Source: Proteus vulgaris
Lineage (GTDB): Bacteria > Pseudomonadota > Gammaproteobacteria > Enterobacterales > Enterobacteriaceae
Length of the DNA stretch: 64,000 nt
Direction: 5' to 3'
Assembly: GCF_016239305.1 (NCBI RefSeq)
Contig: NZ_JAEHOQ010000005.1
Coordinates: 62,001-126,000, forward strand
This document shows, piece by piece, positions 49,906 through 59,586 of this stretch. Every line of letters begins with the position of its first letter. The first letter of the stretch is position 1. The notes under the pieces are model-generated. The model had not been told where the DNA came from, ran no database searches, and worked only from the letters and a program-made list of their open reading frames with translations. The position numbers and the translations under genes were made by a program.

Positions 49906-50427
49906 ATGAGTGCAACTATGACTGCAACCCAAACTATAACCTCAAATATTGTTATCCGAGCGATTGAAGAAAAAGACAACGCAGGCATTGCACGCGTTAT
50001 TCGTGAAGTCTCCGCAGAACATGGTTTAACAGCCGATAAAGGCTTTGCGGTTGCCGATCCGATTTTAGATACTCTCTATGAAGTTTATCACCAGCCACGT
50101 AGCGCTTACTGGGTTGTTGAAATGGATGGAGAAGTTGTTGGCGGTGGCGGTGTCGCTCCACTTGCTGGTGGTGATGGCAATACCTGTGAATTACAAAAAA
50201 TGTATCTTTCAGCCAAACTGCGCGGTAAAGGTATTGCAAAAAAAATCGTTCTGCAATCTCTTGAGTTTGGTAAAGCACAAGGCTTTAACCGTTGCTATTT
50301 GGAAACCACCGACATCTTAAAAGCTGCGGTGGGCTTATATGAGAAATTAGGATTCGAATTTATTGATGAAGCCTTAGGTAATACAGGACATAGTGATTGT
50401 GAGATCCGTATGGTGAAATCACTTTAA
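49906..50427 (+). CDS. GNAT-family N-acetyltransferase
   Basis: A 173-residue acetyl-CoA-dependent acetyltransferase. The acetyl-CoA loop is [11 protein letters not shown] (RGxGxA type), and the C-terminal part YEKLGFEF is typical. Substrate unknown. ATG 49906 is used; a GTG three codons earlier (49897) is possible as neither has a clear ribosome-binding site. Single gene with its own terminator. Confidence 0.88.
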   Translation: MSATMTATQTITSNIVIRAIEEKDNAGIARVIREVSAEHGLTADKGFAVADPILDTLYEVYHQPRSAYWVVEMDGEVVGGGGVAPLAGGDGNTCELQKMYLSAKLRGKGIAKKIVLQSLEFGKAQGFNRCYLETTDILKAAVGLYEKLGFEFIDEALGNTGHSDCEIRMVKSL

Positions 50428-50480
50428 GCCGTTCTTGTTGTTCTCTACGTAATACAATAAATAAAGTGACCACGACTTTA

Positions 50481-50503
50481 CCCGCATTTTTATGCGGGTT
50501 TTT
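50481..50503 (+). terminator. terminator after the GNAT gene
   Basis: CCCGCAT / ATGCGGG stem followed by a run of T. Confidence 0.93.
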
Positions 50504-50848
50504 ATTATCAAAAATAGCATCTATAAACACAAATTCTATTTTTTAAAATGATATAAAAGAGCTCTATTTATCCTCTATTTTTTCAAATTGATTTATTATT
50601 AAATTATTAGTTATTTATTATTCATTAATTCCTTATCTTAAATATCATTAAAAAACACAAGTTTATTTTTTTATTCATTTCACTCTAGATAATTATATTT
50701 CACTTCTTAAGTTAAATATTTTTTAGCATCTTTTCTATTTAAAATTTTCTTATTTTTTAGATTGCTATTTATAGCTAATTTAATATCTTTATGCAGATAA
50801 AGTCATGCAATGGCTTTTATAACTCTAAAATTTAAAAGGAATTTTTTC
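50504..50848. other. AT-rich non-coding spacer
   Basis: About 345 bases, very AT-rich, no gene seen. It must contain the promoter of the following lipoprotein gene. Confidence 0.55.
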
Positions 50849-51016
50849 ATGAAAAACTTTGTTAAAATTGCACTTATTGCTTCTGTAATTACTGTAATGA
50901 CCGGTTGTACTGGTAGCGTATACAATAAAGAAAAAGACTGTAACTATGACTACTTACTGCACCCAGCAGTTTCTATTTCTAAAATCATTGGCGGTTGTGG
51001 CGACACAAGCAAATAA
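50849..51016 (+). CDS. yhfL: YhfL-like small lipoprotein
   Basis: A 55-residue lipoprotein: signal MKNFVKIALIASVITVMTGC with the lipobox cysteine at 20. The C-terminal half (CNYDYLLHPAVSISKIIGGC) is nearly the same as E. coli YhfL as I remember it. Function unknown. AAAGGA lies 8 bases before the chosen ATG; an upstream in-frame ATG (50810) would add a non-signal extension and is rejected. Confidence 0.85.
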   Translation: MKNFVKIALIASVITVMTGCTGSVYNKEKDCNYDYLLHPAVSISKIIGGCGDTSK

Positions 51017-51043
51017 GATTTAAGAAATAAATCTATTAATAAA

Positions 51044-51087
51044 CTACATTCTGACTTATTGTTGCTAAGAAAGAATGTGGTTTTTAT
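51044..51087 (+). terminator. terminator after yhfL
   Basis: CTACATTCT pairs (one G-U) with AGAATGTGG, then TTTTTATTTTT. Confidence 0.85.
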
Positions 51088-51263
51088 TTTTCATCTTCTG
51101 AAAATAAAGATCAACAATTAAGCCTATTACACTAAAAACTATTTTATCAATTATTAAAATATAACCTATTTATTATTTCTATTCTCTTTATTGCATTTAT
51201 TTTATTTCTAGCCATTAAAGTTATTCATTTTTTTTGAACACCATCAACAAATTCCCCCTATTT

Positions 51264-51280
51264 TGTTCATCACGCGAACA
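51264..51280. promoter_or_regulatory. operator-like dyad upstream of the pirin gene
   Basis: TGTTC-N7-GAACA perfect inverted repeat about 100 bases before the pirin start. It has the size of a dimeric repressor site; the regulator is unknown. Confidence 0.35.
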
Positions 51281-51377
51281 CTTTATGATCAGCCTCATTA
51301 AGAAATCGCAATAATCTGTATTACCTCCTTCTGTGTCTTGGTTATTGCGGTTTCTTTCCTTAACTCGGAGAACAATC

Positions 51378-52247
51378 ATGACTATCAGACAGATTAATCA
51401 TATTTATTCGGCGCCAAATTCACACTGGGTAGGTAATGGCTTTCCAGTCAGTACCTTATTTTCCTATCAGGAAAATGGTGAGAAACATAGCCCGTTTCTG
51501 CTGATGGATTACGCCGAGCCAACACTGTTTAAACCTGTTACCAATGCCCGTGGTGTAGGAGCGCATCCTCATCGTGGATTTGAAACCGTAACAATCGCTT
51601 ATCAAGGTGAGGTTTCTCATCATGACTCTAAAGGTCACGCTGGAACTATTACCGCAGGTGATGTGCAATGGATGACAGCTGCTTCTGGCATTTTGCATAA
51701 AGAGTATCACTCTGAAAAAATGACCAAAAAAGGTGGCGTACTAGAGATGGTGCAACTTTGGGTGGATCTACCGACAGCGTACAAAATGACACAGCCTCGT
51801 TATCAGGCGCTGAAAGCAGAGGATATCCCTCATGTTGAATTACCTAATGATCAAGGCTATGTCCGGGTGATTGCAGGTAATTATGCTGATACCCAAGGTA
51901 TCGCAATGACTTACTCACCACTTAATGTGTGGGATCTGCGCTTAAATCATGCAGGTGTTTCACACTACAGTATTCCTGAAGGTCATAATGCAATGCTGTT
52001 TGTGGTGAAAGGTGCTGTACATATCAATGACAGTGAAATTGCACGTCAACATGATATGGTAGTGTTAGATAATCATGGCGATACACTGATATTAGAATCA
52101 ATGGGTGACACCATTATTTTAATTCTAACAGGTGAGCCGATTAATGCGCCTATTGTAGGACAAGGGCCTTTTGTAATGAACACTCAAGAAGAGTTACAAC
52201 AAGCTTTTGATGATTATGACAATGGCAAATTTGGTGTAATGGATTAA
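51378..52247 (+). CDS. pirin-family protein
   Basis: A 289-residue bicupin. The N-terminal cupin has the metal ligands of the pirin signature in GAHPHRGFETVTIAYQGEV and HHDSKGH, and the second cupin begins near residue 150. Bacterial pirins include quercetin-cleaving dioxygenases and regulatory proteins; the activity here is unknown. The start at 51378 is chosen for GGAG 7 bases upstream; an in-frame start at 51333 lacks this. Confidence 0.88.
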   Translation: MTIRQINHIYSAPNSHWVGNGFPVSTLFSYQENGEKHSPFLLMDYAEPTLFKPVTNARGVGAHPHRGFETVTIAYQGEVSHHDSKGHAGTITAGDVQWMTAASGILHKEYHSEKMTKKGGVLEMVQLWVDLPTAYKMTQPRYQALKAEDIPHVELPNDQGYVRVIAGNYADTQGIAMTYSPLNVWDLRLNHAGVSHYSIPEGHNAMLFVVKGAVHINDSEIARQHDMVVLDNHGDTLILESMGDTIILILTGEPINAPIVGQGPFVMNTQEELQQAFDDYDNGKFGVMD

Positions 52248-52357
52248 TGGCTCTACCCTTAAAACCAATAACACCAGTCACAAAGCAATAATTTTGTGGC
52301 TGGTGCTATTATTTTGCACTGATAAATCAGGTACAAAGGGACAACATTTAGCAAAAA

Positions 52358-52792
52358 TTAATGTAAGCGTGATGACTTATCAGACTCTTCCTCTTCGTCG
52401 TCTTCGTCTTCACTGTCTTCATCATCATACTCAGCGTCAGGATCTTCAAAGTAAGTTCCCCAACCATCGTAATAAACACCCATCTTTTCAGCTAAATTCA
52501 TTAACTGTTCAACTTGAGCATCAATAAGCTCAGCATTTAAACCACTTTCACTCACAGCATCAAAGCAAACTAAAATTTCACCTGATTCTACTTCGATTTC
52601 TTCAGGTTCAGTCACTTCATAACCTAATTTAAATACTTCAACTGCAGCTTTTTCTAGTGTTTCGAAGTTTTCACAAGAGATGTGGTGTTCGATAGCATAC
52701 AGCGCATCAGGATCACTACCATCTTCCAGTAATTCTTCAATAATAAGACGTGTTTCTTCACGTTGTTCTGCTAATTCTTTGCTGTCCGCCAT
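52358..52792 (-). CDS. rraB: RraB, regulator of ribonuclease E
   Basis: A 144-residue acidic protein that binds the C-terminal half of RNase E and alters degradosome activity. It matches E. coli RraB (YjgD) through [31 protein letters not shown] and [11 protein letters not shown], with a very acidic tail. ATG 52792 (MADSKEL) fits the homologue and has GGAG 7 bases upstream; two earlier ATGs are ignored. It is divergent from argI as in E. coli. Confidence 0.95.
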   Translation of the reverse strand: MADSKELAEQREETRLIIEELLEDGSDPDALYAIEHHISCENFETLEKAAVEVFKLGYEVTEPEEIEVESGEILVCFDAVSESGLNAELIDAQVEQLMNLAEKMGVYYDGWGTYFEDPDAEYDDEDSEDEDDEEEESDKSSRLH

Positions 52793-52921
52793 AATCATGC
52801 TCCGCAATAGTCTGAAAAGGTATCTTGTTCATTCTCCCACAGGGCGAATCAACACTCCATACCTAATATGATGTGCTTATCGCAGACTGTTTAAATTAAA
52901 AGTTTTTCTTTAGGGGTTGAT

Positions 52922-52960
52922 GATGAATATTTATTAATATAAATTGAATATAAATTCAAT
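52922..52960. promoter_or_regulatory. paired ARG boxes (ArgR operator) of argI
   Basis: Two 18-base ARG boxes, 52922-52939 (core TGAATATTTATTAA) and 52943-52960 (core TGAATATAAATTCA), separated by 3 bases, the canonical spacing for a hexameric ArgR-arginine operator. They end 16 bases before the argI start codon. Confidence 0.88.
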
Positions 52961-52976
52961 AATAGGATATCACTCT

Positions 52977-53981
52977 ATGAACCCTTTTTATCAAAAATCA
53001 TTCTTACGTTTACTGGATTTTTCACCTGCTGAAATTCAACAACTACTGACATTGTCAGCACAATTAAAAAAAGCCAAAAAATCAGGTGAAGAAACTCAAT
53101 ATCTTGCAGGAAAAAATATCGCGCTTATTTTTGAAAAAGACTCAACTCGTACCCGTTGTGCCTTTGAAGTTGCGGCTTTTGATCAAGGTGCCAGAGTGAC
53201 TTATTTAGGGGGCGGAAGCCAAATTGGACATAAAGAATCGATAAAAGATACCGCACGAGTATTAGGCCGTATGTATGATGGTATTCAGTATCGCGGTTAT
53301 GGGCAAAAAACGGTAGATGCGCTTGCACAATATTCTGGTGTACCTGTTTGGAATGGCTTAACCAATGAGTTTCACCCAACACAGCTATTAGCAGACTTAC
53401 TAACTATCACAGAACATCAAACTAAACCGTTATCAGAAACCGTATTTGCTTACCTTGGTGACGCTCGTAATAACATGGGAAATACTATGCTGGAAGCAGC
53501 CGCGTTAACAGGTATGGATTTACGTTTAGTGGCGCCTAAAGCATGTTGGCCCGAAGCAAGTTTAGTTACTCAATGCCAAGATATTGCTAACAAAAATGGT
53601 GGAAAAATCACACTCACTGAAAATGTAGCTGAAGGCGTTAAAAATGCTGATTTTCTTTACACCGATGTATGGGTTTCTATGGGCGAACCAAAAGAAGTTT
53701 GGAAAGAACGTATTACGTTACTTAAGCCTTATCAGGTCAATATGGACGTTGTGAAATTAACTGGAAATCCAGAAGTCAAATTCCTCCACTGTTTACCTGC
53801 TTTTCATGATGAAGAAACCACAATGGGTAAAGCATTAGCTGAAGAGTTTAACCTATATGGTGGTTTTGAAGTTACTGATGAGGTGTTCGAATCAAAACAC
53901 AGCATTGTATTTGATGAAGCTGAGAACCGTCTTCACACCATAAAAGCAGTGATGGTTGCCACCCTTGCCGATCCATTCTGA
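52977..53981 (+). CDS. argI: ornithine carbamoyltransferase
   Basis: Makes citrulline from ornithine and carbamoyl phosphate in arginine synthesis. 334 residues, the same as E. coli ArgI. Carbamoyl-phosphate site STRTR (56-60), [11 protein letters not shown] and the ornithine-site HCLPAFHDE are intact. The ATG at 52977 follows AGGA by 9 bases; an upstream ATG at 52944 lies inside the operator and is rejected. Repression by arginine is expected from the paired ARG boxes. The rraB-argI pairing is conserved with E. coli. Confidence 0.97.
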   Translation: MNPFYQKSFLRLLDFSPAEIQQLLTLSAQLKKAKKSGEETQYLAGKNIALIFEKDSTRTRCAFEVAAFDQGARVTYLGGGSQIGHKESIKDTARVLGRMYDGIQYRGYGQKTVDALAQYSGVPVWNGLTNEFHPTQLLADLLTITEHQTKPLSETVFAYLGDARNNMGNTMLEAAALTGMDLRLVAPKACWPEASLVTQCQDIANKNGGKITLTENVAEGVKNADFLYTDVWVSMGEPKEVWKERITLLKPYQVNMDVVKLTGNPEVKFLHCLPAFHDEETTMGKALAEEFNLYGGFEVTDEVFESKHSIVFDEAENRLHTIKAVMVATLADPF

Positions 53982-53996
53982 AATACATAATCATGC

Positions 53997-54036
53997 AAAA
54001 CCCCTATTTTTTAATCGCGAAAAAATAGGGGTTTTC
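53997..54036 (+). terminator. argI terminator
   Basis: A 16-bp stem (AAAACCCCTATTTTTT with its complement), loop AATCGCG, ending in a T run. Confidence 0.92.
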
Positions 54037-54106
54037 TTCGTTTGATCTCAAGCTGATTGATTTTTAAATCAAAAAAATTTTTTTTGAAAAAAACAAAAGC
54101 AAACGC

Positions 54107-54147
54107 TTGCGTGTAAATCCAAGATGCGTATAATGCGCCACAATTTG
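54107..54147 (+). promoter_or_regulatory. pyrLBI promoter with UTP-sensitive start site
   Basis: -35 TTGCGT (54107-54112), 16-base spacer, -10 TATAAT (54129-54134), and the start region AATTTG (54142-54147). In E. coli pyrBI the same AATTTG start allows UTP-dependent slippage of RNA polymerase, which aborts transcripts when UTP is high. Confidence 0.85.
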
Positions 54148-54159
54148 TCAGGAGGAAAG

Positions 54160-54330
54160 ATGAAACAGCGCCTATTCCAATGTGTTAAAAAAAATCGCAC
54201 CTTAACAGGTCGCAAGCGCATTCACTTTTTTCCAATAGCCCAATTTTTTAAAACCCCTCTTATTGAGGGGTTTTTTTTGGCCTATAAAAAACCACTTATC
54301 GCACAATTCATCGCTAAAGGAGAACTCTAA
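54160..54330 (+). CDS. pyrL: pyrBI leader peptide (PyrL)
   Basis: A 56-codon leader ORF with a strong AGGAGG site, reading [20 protein letters not shown] then [19 protein letters not shown]. It runs through the attenuator hairpin and its stop overlaps the pyrB start (TAATG). In the established E. coli mechanism, a polymerase that pauses at U-rich leader stretches when UTP is scarce lets the ribosome catch up and block the hairpin. U-rich stretches just before the hairpin (near 54225 and 54243) fit this. Confidence 0.88.
   Translation: MKQRLFQCVKKNRTLTGRKRIHFFPIAQFFKTPLIEGFFLAYKKPLIAQFIAKGEL
54250..54278 (+). terminator. pyrBI attenuator
   Basis: AAAACCCCTC / GAGGGGTTTT stem-loop followed by eight T, inside the leader ORF and 51 bases before pyrB. 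This is the regulated terminator of the operon. Confidence 0.93.
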
Positions 54331-55265
54331 TGACTAATCCGCTCTACCAAAAGCATATTATCTCCATCAATGATCTGGACAGGGAAGATTTGGAAGCTGT
54401 TCTTCACGTTGCTGATAAATTAAAACAGCAACCTAATAACGAATTGTTAAAAGACAAAGTGATAGCGAGTTGCTTTTTTGAAGCATCGACACGAACTCGC
54501 TTATCATTTGAAACAGCGATCCACCGCCTTGGCGCATCTGTTGTCGGCTTCTCTGATGGAAGCAACACGTCTCTGGGGAAAAAAGGTGAGACATTGGCGG
54601 ATACCATTTCTGTTCTACGCACTTATGCTGACGCTATTGTTATTCGCCATCCTCAAGAAGGTGCAGCGCGTTTAGCCTCTGAGTTTGCTGGTGATATTCC
54701 TGTCCTCAATGCAGGTGATGGTGCAAATCAACATCCAACGCAGACTTTACTGGATTTGTTTACCATTCAAGAGACACAAGGCCGTTTAGATAATCTCAAT
54801 ATCGCAATGGTGGGTGACCTAAAATATGGTCGAACTGTGCATTCACTGGCACAAGCATTAGCAAAATTTAAAGGCAATCATCTCTATTTTATCGCCCCGA
54901 AAGTACTCGCAATGCCAGAGCATATTCTTCACTTGCTGGAAGAAAATGGTGTTGAATATAGCCAACATGAAACAGTAGATGAAGTCATATCAGAGCTGGA
55001 TATTCTCTATATGACACGCGTACAAAAAGAACGTTTAGATCCTTCTGAATATGCAAATGTTAAAGCACAGTTTGTTTTAACTAGTGCTGATTTAGTGAAT
55101 GTGAAAGATAACCTCAAGATCTTACACCCACTACCACGTATTGATGAAATCACAACAGATGTAGATAAAACGCCTTATGCTTACTATTTCCAACAAGCTG
55201 GAAATGGTATCTACGCACGTCAGGCATTACTTGCCTTAGTTCTGAATAAAAACTTAGTTCTTTAA
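54330..55265 (+). CDS. pyrB: aspartate carbamoyltransferase catalytic subunit
   Basis: First committed step of pyrimidine synthesis: aspartate and carbamoyl phosphate to carbamoyl-aspartate. 311 residues as in E. coli. [23 protein letters not shown] and HPLPRIDEI are present. It is followed after 13 bases by pyrI, which makes the enzyme allosteric. Expression is set by the leader attenuator and the slippery start site. Confidence 0.97.
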   Translation: MTNPLYQKHIISINDLDREDLEAVLHVADKLKQQPNNELLKDKVIASCFFEASTRTRLSFETAIHRLGASVVGFSDGSNTSLGKKGETLADTISVLRTYADAIVIRHPQEGAARLASEFAGDIPVLNAGDGANQHPTQTLLDLFTIQETQGRLDNLNIAMVGDLKYGRTVHSLAQALAKFKGNHLYFIAPKVLAMPEHILHLLEENGVEYSQHETVDEVISELDILYMTRVQKERLDPSEYANVKAQFVLTSADLVNVKDNLKILHPLPRIDEITTDVDKTPYAYYFQQAGNGIYARQALLALVLNKNLVL

Positions 55266-55278
55266 TAAGGAGCACACC

Positions 55279-55737
55279 ATGACACATGATCACAAACTAA
55301 AAGTTGAAGCCATCAAACGTGGGACTGTTATTGATCATATTCCAGCGCAGGTGGGCTTTAAAATTCTTTCACTGTTCCGTTTAACTGAAACTGATGAAAG
55401 AATAACCGTAGGTTTTAACTTACCTTCAGAAAATTTAGGTAAAAAAGACTTAATTAAAATCGAAAATGTCTTTTTAACCTCAGAGCAAGCAAACCGTTTA
55501 GCAATGTATGCGCCACAAGCCACAGTCAATATTATCGATGATTATCAAGTGGTTAATAAGATGGCGTTAAGCTTACCTGAATTGCTTGAAGATGTGGTTC
55601 CTTGTCCTAATAGCAACTGTATTAGTCATAACGAACCAGTACAAAGTAGTTTCCGTGTCAAAAAACTGGCCTCAGATGTTGTATTAACCTGCAAGTACTG
55701 TGAAAAAGAGTTCGAACGCCACGCGGTTATTCGTTAA
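55279..55737 (+). CDS. pyrI: aspartate carbamoyltransferase regulatory subunit
   Basis: 152-residue regulatory chain binding CTP/ATP in its N-terminal domain and contacting PyrB through a zinc domain. The four zinc cysteines are Cys109, Cys114, Cys138 and Cys141. AAGGAG precedes the start. Last gene of the operon. Confidence 0.97.
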   Translation: MTHDHKLKVEAIKRGTVIDHIPAQVGFKILSLFRLTETDERITVGFNLPSENLGKKDLIKIENVFLTSEQANRLAMYAPQATVNIIDDYQVVNKMALSLPELLEDVVPCPNSNCISHNEPVQSSFRVKKLASDVVLTCKYCEKEFERHAVIR

Positions 55738-55744
55738 TTTTTTT

Positions 55745-55776
55745 AACTCTTTGCTCGCAAGGGCAGAGAGTTTTTT
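55745..55776 (+). terminator. pyrBI operon terminator
   Basis: AACTCT...AGAGTT stem with inner GC pairs, then TTTTTT, 8 bases after pyrI. Confidence 0.85.
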
Positions 55777-56167
55777 ATTAGTTATTAATAATATTTTATT
55801 TTCAGTCACTATCTACAGCGAAATATAGTTAAAACAACGATGACTTACCCAATATTGTTTTGTGTTATCTACTTATTATCAGTTTAAGTGGCACTCAGGC
55901 ACTTGCCATGATCCCACTGATCATTCTTTGAGGTATGTTACATATATCTGAGCTAATTATTTTTCATTATAGAATAATTACCCCCTAAAATCATAAAGAA
56001 GATATTTGTAAAAAATAGAATTTATACATAAACCACCTTTTGTAAAAAAAAATTCTCTAACAATCGAATATATAGTGATAAAAATAGGAATTAATGAGGG
56101 GCAATTGTATGAGTTCATTTTCTTTTTATACTTGCAGACTTTATGATAAAGCCTGATATCTGTCATA
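55777..56167. other. non-coding spacer between pyrI and the ridA promoter
   Basis: About 390 bases with no supported gene. A short plus-strand stretch near 55893-55932 reads SGTQALAMIPLIIL before a stop and could be a gene remnant, but nothing in frame precedes it. Confidence 0.5.
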
Positions 56168-56194
56168 TTGCTAACCTACAGCGCTGGCTATAAT
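56168..56194 (+). promoter_or_regulatory. probable ridA promoter
   Basis: TTGCTA (56168-56173), 15-base spacer, TATAAT (56189-56194), about 54 bases upstream of ridA. Confidence 0.6.
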
Positions 56195-56247
56195 AGCGCC
56201 GTGCTAATCAAGCGTTAGCCTTAATCTTATAAAAACAGGAGTTCTAC

Positions 56248-56634
56248 ATGTCTTACGAAATTAATACCGATAAAGCCCCTGCAGCAATTGGCCCTTATGT
56301 ACAAGGCGTTGATTTAGGTAATTTAGTGATCACTTCAGGTCAATTACCTGTTGATCCGGCTACAGGTGAATTTGTTTCTGATAATGCAGCAGAACAAGCT
56401 CGTCAATCTTTAGAAAACGTAAAAGCAATTATCGAAAAAGCGGGTTTAACTGTTGCTAATATCATCAAAACCACTGTTTTCGTAAAAGATTTAAATGATT
56501 TTGGTACCATTAATGCCGCTTATGAAGCCTTCTTTAAAGAGCATAATGCAGCATTCCCAGCTCGTTCTTGTGTTGAAGTTGCTCGTTTACCAAAAGATGC
56601 AAAAGTAGAAATCGAAGTTATCGCTATCCGTTAA
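56248..56634 (+). CDS. ridA: RidA, 2-iminobutanoate/2-iminopropanoate deaminase
   Basis: 128-residue RutC/YjgF family enzyme that clears reactive enamines and imines released by PLP enzymes such as IlvA. The family C-terminal signature ARSCVEVARLPKDAKVEIEV with the catalytic Arg is present. AGGAG site upstream. It follows pyrBI as in E. coli but with its own promoter. Confidence 0.96.
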   Translation: MSYEINTDKAPAAIGPYVQGVDLGNLVITSGQLPVDPATGEFVSDNAAEQARQSLENVKAIIEKAGLTVANIIKTTVFVKDLNDFGTINAAYEAFFKEHNAAFPARSCVEVARLPKDAKVEIEVIAIR

Positions 56635-56656
56635 TTTCATTTCAAGAATAGGTCAT

Positions 56657-56697
56657 AAAAAAGCAAAGGTCTCTTTATGAGCACTTTGCTTTTTTTA
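56657..56697 (+). terminator. ridA terminator
   Basis: AAAAAGCAAAG / CTTTGCTTTTTTT stem with a 15-base loop. Confidence 0.88.
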
Positions 56698-56794
56698 TGT
56701 TCTCATTTTTTGATGAATAATTTATCGCATCTATTTTTGGCACATATTTACAAATCAGCTAACCCCTCTTGATGCCTGATGTAGCAAAAATACC

Positions 56795-56808
56795 TTGATT
56801 TAGATCAG
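56795..56808 (+). promoter_or_regulatory. FNR box upstream of nrdDG
   Basis: TTGATTTAGATCAG matches the FNR consensus TTGAT-N4-ATCAA at 9 of 10 positions, about 170 bases before nrdD. Anaerobic activation of nrdDG by FNR is established in E. coli. Confidence 0.78.
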
Positions 56809-56835
56809 TTTTAATGAAGATTATTTCCCTTTCAA

Positions 56836-56883
56836 TAACTATATATTGTGCTTTAATACATACCGACATACAACATATAGTAA
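56836..56883. promoter_or_regulatory. pair of NrdR boxes upstream of nrdDG
   Basis: Box 1 at 56836-56851 (core CTATATATTGTG, 13 of 16 consensus positions) and box 2 at 56868-56883 (core CAACATATAGTA). The cores are exactly 32 bases apart, the three-turn spacing that NrdR pairs use. Repression by NrdR-dATP is expected. Confidence 0.78.
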
Positions 56884-56978
56884 TTATACACATCTTATCC
56901 ACAATAAGCCTGAATGCTGTGCCATCACCTGTTTTTATGGGATTTGAGCCTGTGGATAAATAGTTAAGGAGCAAGATT

Positions 56979-59117
56979 GTGAAAACCATAGTGATAAAAC
57001 GAGACGGATGTAAAGTCTCTTTTGACCAAACCCGCATCAGCGATGCTATCAAAAGAGCCGCCGTAGCTTGTGAGATCACTGATGATGATTATTGCGATTC
57101 TGTCGCGCAATCCGTTTCACAATCTCTCGCAGGACGTTCGAATGTCGATATCCGTGAGATCCAAGACGCCGTAGAAAATCAGCTGATGGCTGGCGAGCAT
57201 AAAGATGTCGCCAGAGCCTATATTGAATACCGTCACGACCGAGATGTTGCCCGTGAACAACGCGGAAGATTAACTCAGGAAATCCGAGGTCTTATCGAAC
57301 AAAGTGATGTCTCTATTCTTCATGAAAATGCGAATAAAGACAGTAAAGTTATCCCTACCCAACGTGATTTACTTGCGGGTATTGTGGCTAAACATTACGC
57401 AAAATTACATATCCTGCCAAGAGATGTGGTACTCGCTCATGAGCGTGGTGAAATTCATTATCATGATCTCGATTACTCACCGTTTTTCCCTATGTTTAAC
57501 TGTATGCTAATTGACCTTAAGGGCATGTTAAACAATGGTTTTAAAATGGGAAATGCGGAAATAGAACCCCCTAAATCTATTTCAACAGCAACAGCAGTAA
57601 CAGCACAAATTATTGCACAAGTGGCAAGCCATATTTATGGTGGTACAACGATAAATCGTATCGATGAAGTATTAGCGCCATTTGTAAAATCAAGTTATGA
57701 CAAACACTATAAAGTCGCACAAGAATGGCAAATTGCTGATAAAGAAGCCTACGCCAATGCGCGTACTGAAAAAGAGTGTTACGACGCATTCCAATCTTTA
57801 GAGTATGAAGTCAATACACTGCATACGGCTAATGGACAAACGCCATTTGTTACTTTCGGCTTTGGCCTTGGTACATCAAAAGAAGCACGTCTAATTCAAC
57901 GTTCTATCCTTGAAAATCGTATGGCTGGTTTAGGCAAAAACCGTAAAACGGCTGTTTTCCCTAAACTTGTTTTTGCCATTAAAGATGGCTTAAACCATAA
58001 ATTTGGTGATCCTAATTACGATATCAAACAACTTGCGCTTGAATGTGCAAGTAAACGCATGTATCCGGATATCTTAAATTACGACCAAGTGGTTAAAGTA
58101 ACGGGATCATTTAAAACCCCAATGGGTTGCCGTAGCTTCTTAGGTGTTTATGAAGAAAATGGCAAAATGATCCACGAAGGCCGTAATAACCTAGGTGTTA
58201 TCAGTCTGAACTTACCGCGTATTGCCATTGAAGCTCAAGGTGACGAAGCTACATTCTGGTCACTGCTTGATGATCGTCTTGAATTAGCGAAAAAAGCGCT
58301 GATGACACGTATTGCACGTTTAGAAAACGTTAAAGCGCGTGTTGCCCCTATTCTTTATATGGAAGGTGCATGTGGTGTGCGTTTAAAAGCAGACGATAAC
58401 GTGTCTGAAATCTTTAAAAATGGTAGAGCGTCGATCTCATTAGGTTATATCGGTGTTCATGAGACCATCAATGCACTGTTTGGTACTCAAAAACATGTTT
58501 TTGATGATGAAGCCTTAAGAGAAAAAGCTGTAGCGATTATTAATCGCCTACGTGAGGCAACCGATCAATGGAAAGCAGAAACAGGCTATGGCTTTAGCCT
58601 TTACAGCACACCAAGTGAAAATTTATGTGATCGCTTCTGTCGTTTAGATGCGGCTGAATTTGGTATTTTACCCGGTGTAACGGATAAAGGTTATTACACC
58701 AATAGCTTCCACTTAGATGTTGAGAAAAAAGTAAATCCATACGACAAACTAGATTTTGAAGCACCTTATCCACCATTAGCAAATGGCGGTTTCATTTGTT
58801 ATGGCGAATATCCAAACTTACAACATAATCTTAAAGCACTAGAAGATGTTTGGGATTACAGCTATACCCGTGTTCCTTACTATGGCACAAACACCCCAAT
58901 TGATGAGTGCTATGACTGTGGTTATACCGGTGAATTCTCTTGTACTAGCAAAGGTTTTACTTGCCCACGTTGTGGCAATCACAACCCAGCAAGAGTTTCA
59001 GTTATTCGCCGTGTATGTGGATATTTAGGTAGCCCAGATTCACGTCCATTTAATGCGGGTAAGCAAGAAGAAGTTAAACGTCGAGTAAAACATCTGGCAA
59101 ATGGTCAGTTAGGTTAA
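56979..59117 (+). CDS. nrdD: anaerobic ribonucleoside-triphosphate reductase
   Basis: Class III reductase that makes dNTPs without oxygen. 712 residues as in E. coli. An ATP-cone (1-95, IKRDGCKVSFDQTRISDAIK) gives allosteric control. The zinc site is CYDCGYTGEFSC and CPRCGN, and the glycyl radical is Gly681 in RRVCGYLGSP. GTG start with TAAGGAG upstream. Operon with nrdG, its activase, 4 bases downstream. Confidence 0.97.
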   Translation: MKTIVIKRDGCKVSFDQTRISDAIKRAAVACEITDDDYCDSVAQSVSQSLAGRSNVDIREIQDAVENQLMAGEHKDVARAYIEYRHDRDVAREQRGRLTQEIRGLIEQSDVSILHENANKDSKVIPTQRDLLAGIVAKHYAKLHILPRDVVLAHERGEIHYHDLDYSPFFPMFNCMLIDLKGMLNNGFKMGNAEIEPPKSISTATAVTAQIIAQVASHIYGGTTINRIDEVLAPFVKSSYDKHYKVAQEWQIADKEAYANARTEKECYDAFQSLEYEVNTLHTANGQTPFVTFGFGLGTSKEARLIQRSILENRMAGLGKNRKTAVFPKLVFAIKDGLNHKFGDPNYDIKQLALECASKRMYPDILNYDQVVKVTGSFKTPMGCRSFLGVYEENGKMIHEGRNNLGVISLNLPRIAIEAQGDEATFWSLLDDRLELAKKALMTRIARLENVKARVAPILYMEGACGVRLKADDNVSEIFKNGRASISLGYIGVHETINALFGTQKHVFDDEALREKAVAIINRLREATDQWKAETGYGFSLYSTPSENLCDRFCRLDAAEFGILPGVTDKGYYTNSFHLDVEKKVNPYDKLDFEAPYPPLANGGFICYGEYPNLQHNLKALEDVWDYSYTRVPYYGTNTPIDECYDCGYTGEFSCTSKGFTCPRCGNHNPARVSVIRRVCGYLGSPDSRPFNAGKQEEVKRRVKHLANGQLG

Positions 59118-59121
59118 GAAA

Positions 59122-59586
59122 GTGAATTACCATCAATATTACCCTGTTGATGTTGTAAATGGCCCTGGTACTCGTTGCACCCTGTTTGTTTCAGGGTGCA
59201 TACACCAATGCCGAGGTTGTTATAACAAATCAACGTGGTCATTAACGTCAGGCAAGCCATTTACACAAGAGATGGAAGATCAGATCATTGCTGATCTTCA
59301 AGATAGTCGTATTAAACGACAAGGATTATCGCTTTCAGGAGGTGATCCTTTACATCCACAAAACTTATCTACAATTTTGCATCTGGTGAAACGAGTCAAA
59401 ACTGAATGTCCCGAAAAAGATATTTGGGTTTGGAGCGGTTATTTGCTGGCAGACTTAACCCCAGAACAGCAAGAGGTCGTTAGTTATATTAACGTACTAA
59501 TTGATGGGAAGTTCGTACAAGAACTTTATGATCCCGCATTACTATGGCGTGGTAGTAGTAACCAAGTAATACATAAATTGAAATAA
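59122..59586 (+). CDS. nrdG: anaerobic ribonucleotide reductase activase
   Basis: 154-residue radical-SAM enzyme that forms the glycyl radical on NrdD. Its 4Fe-4S ligands are Cys26, Cys30 and Cys33 (GCIHQCRGC) and the SAM site includes LSGGDPLHP. Start GTGAATTAC is 4 bases after nrdD, so the genes are coupled. Confidence 0.96.
   Translation: MNYHQYYPVDVVNGPGTRCTLFVSGCIHQCRGCYNKSTWSLTSGKPFTQEMEDQIIADLQDSRIKRQGLSLSGGDPLHPQNLSTILHLVKRVKTECPEKDIWVWSGYLLADLTPEQQEVVSYINVLIDGKFVQELYDPALLWRGSSNQVIHKLK

Noticed and set aside
52944-53981. Longer argI product starting at 52944
   Set aside because: That ATG lies within the ARG-box operator. The start at 52977 has a ribosome-binding site and gives the family length of 334.
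55978-56166. 62-codon minus-strand ORF between pyrI and ridA
   Set aside because: No ribosome-binding site, low-complexity composition, and it overlaps nothing that suggests a conserved small gene.
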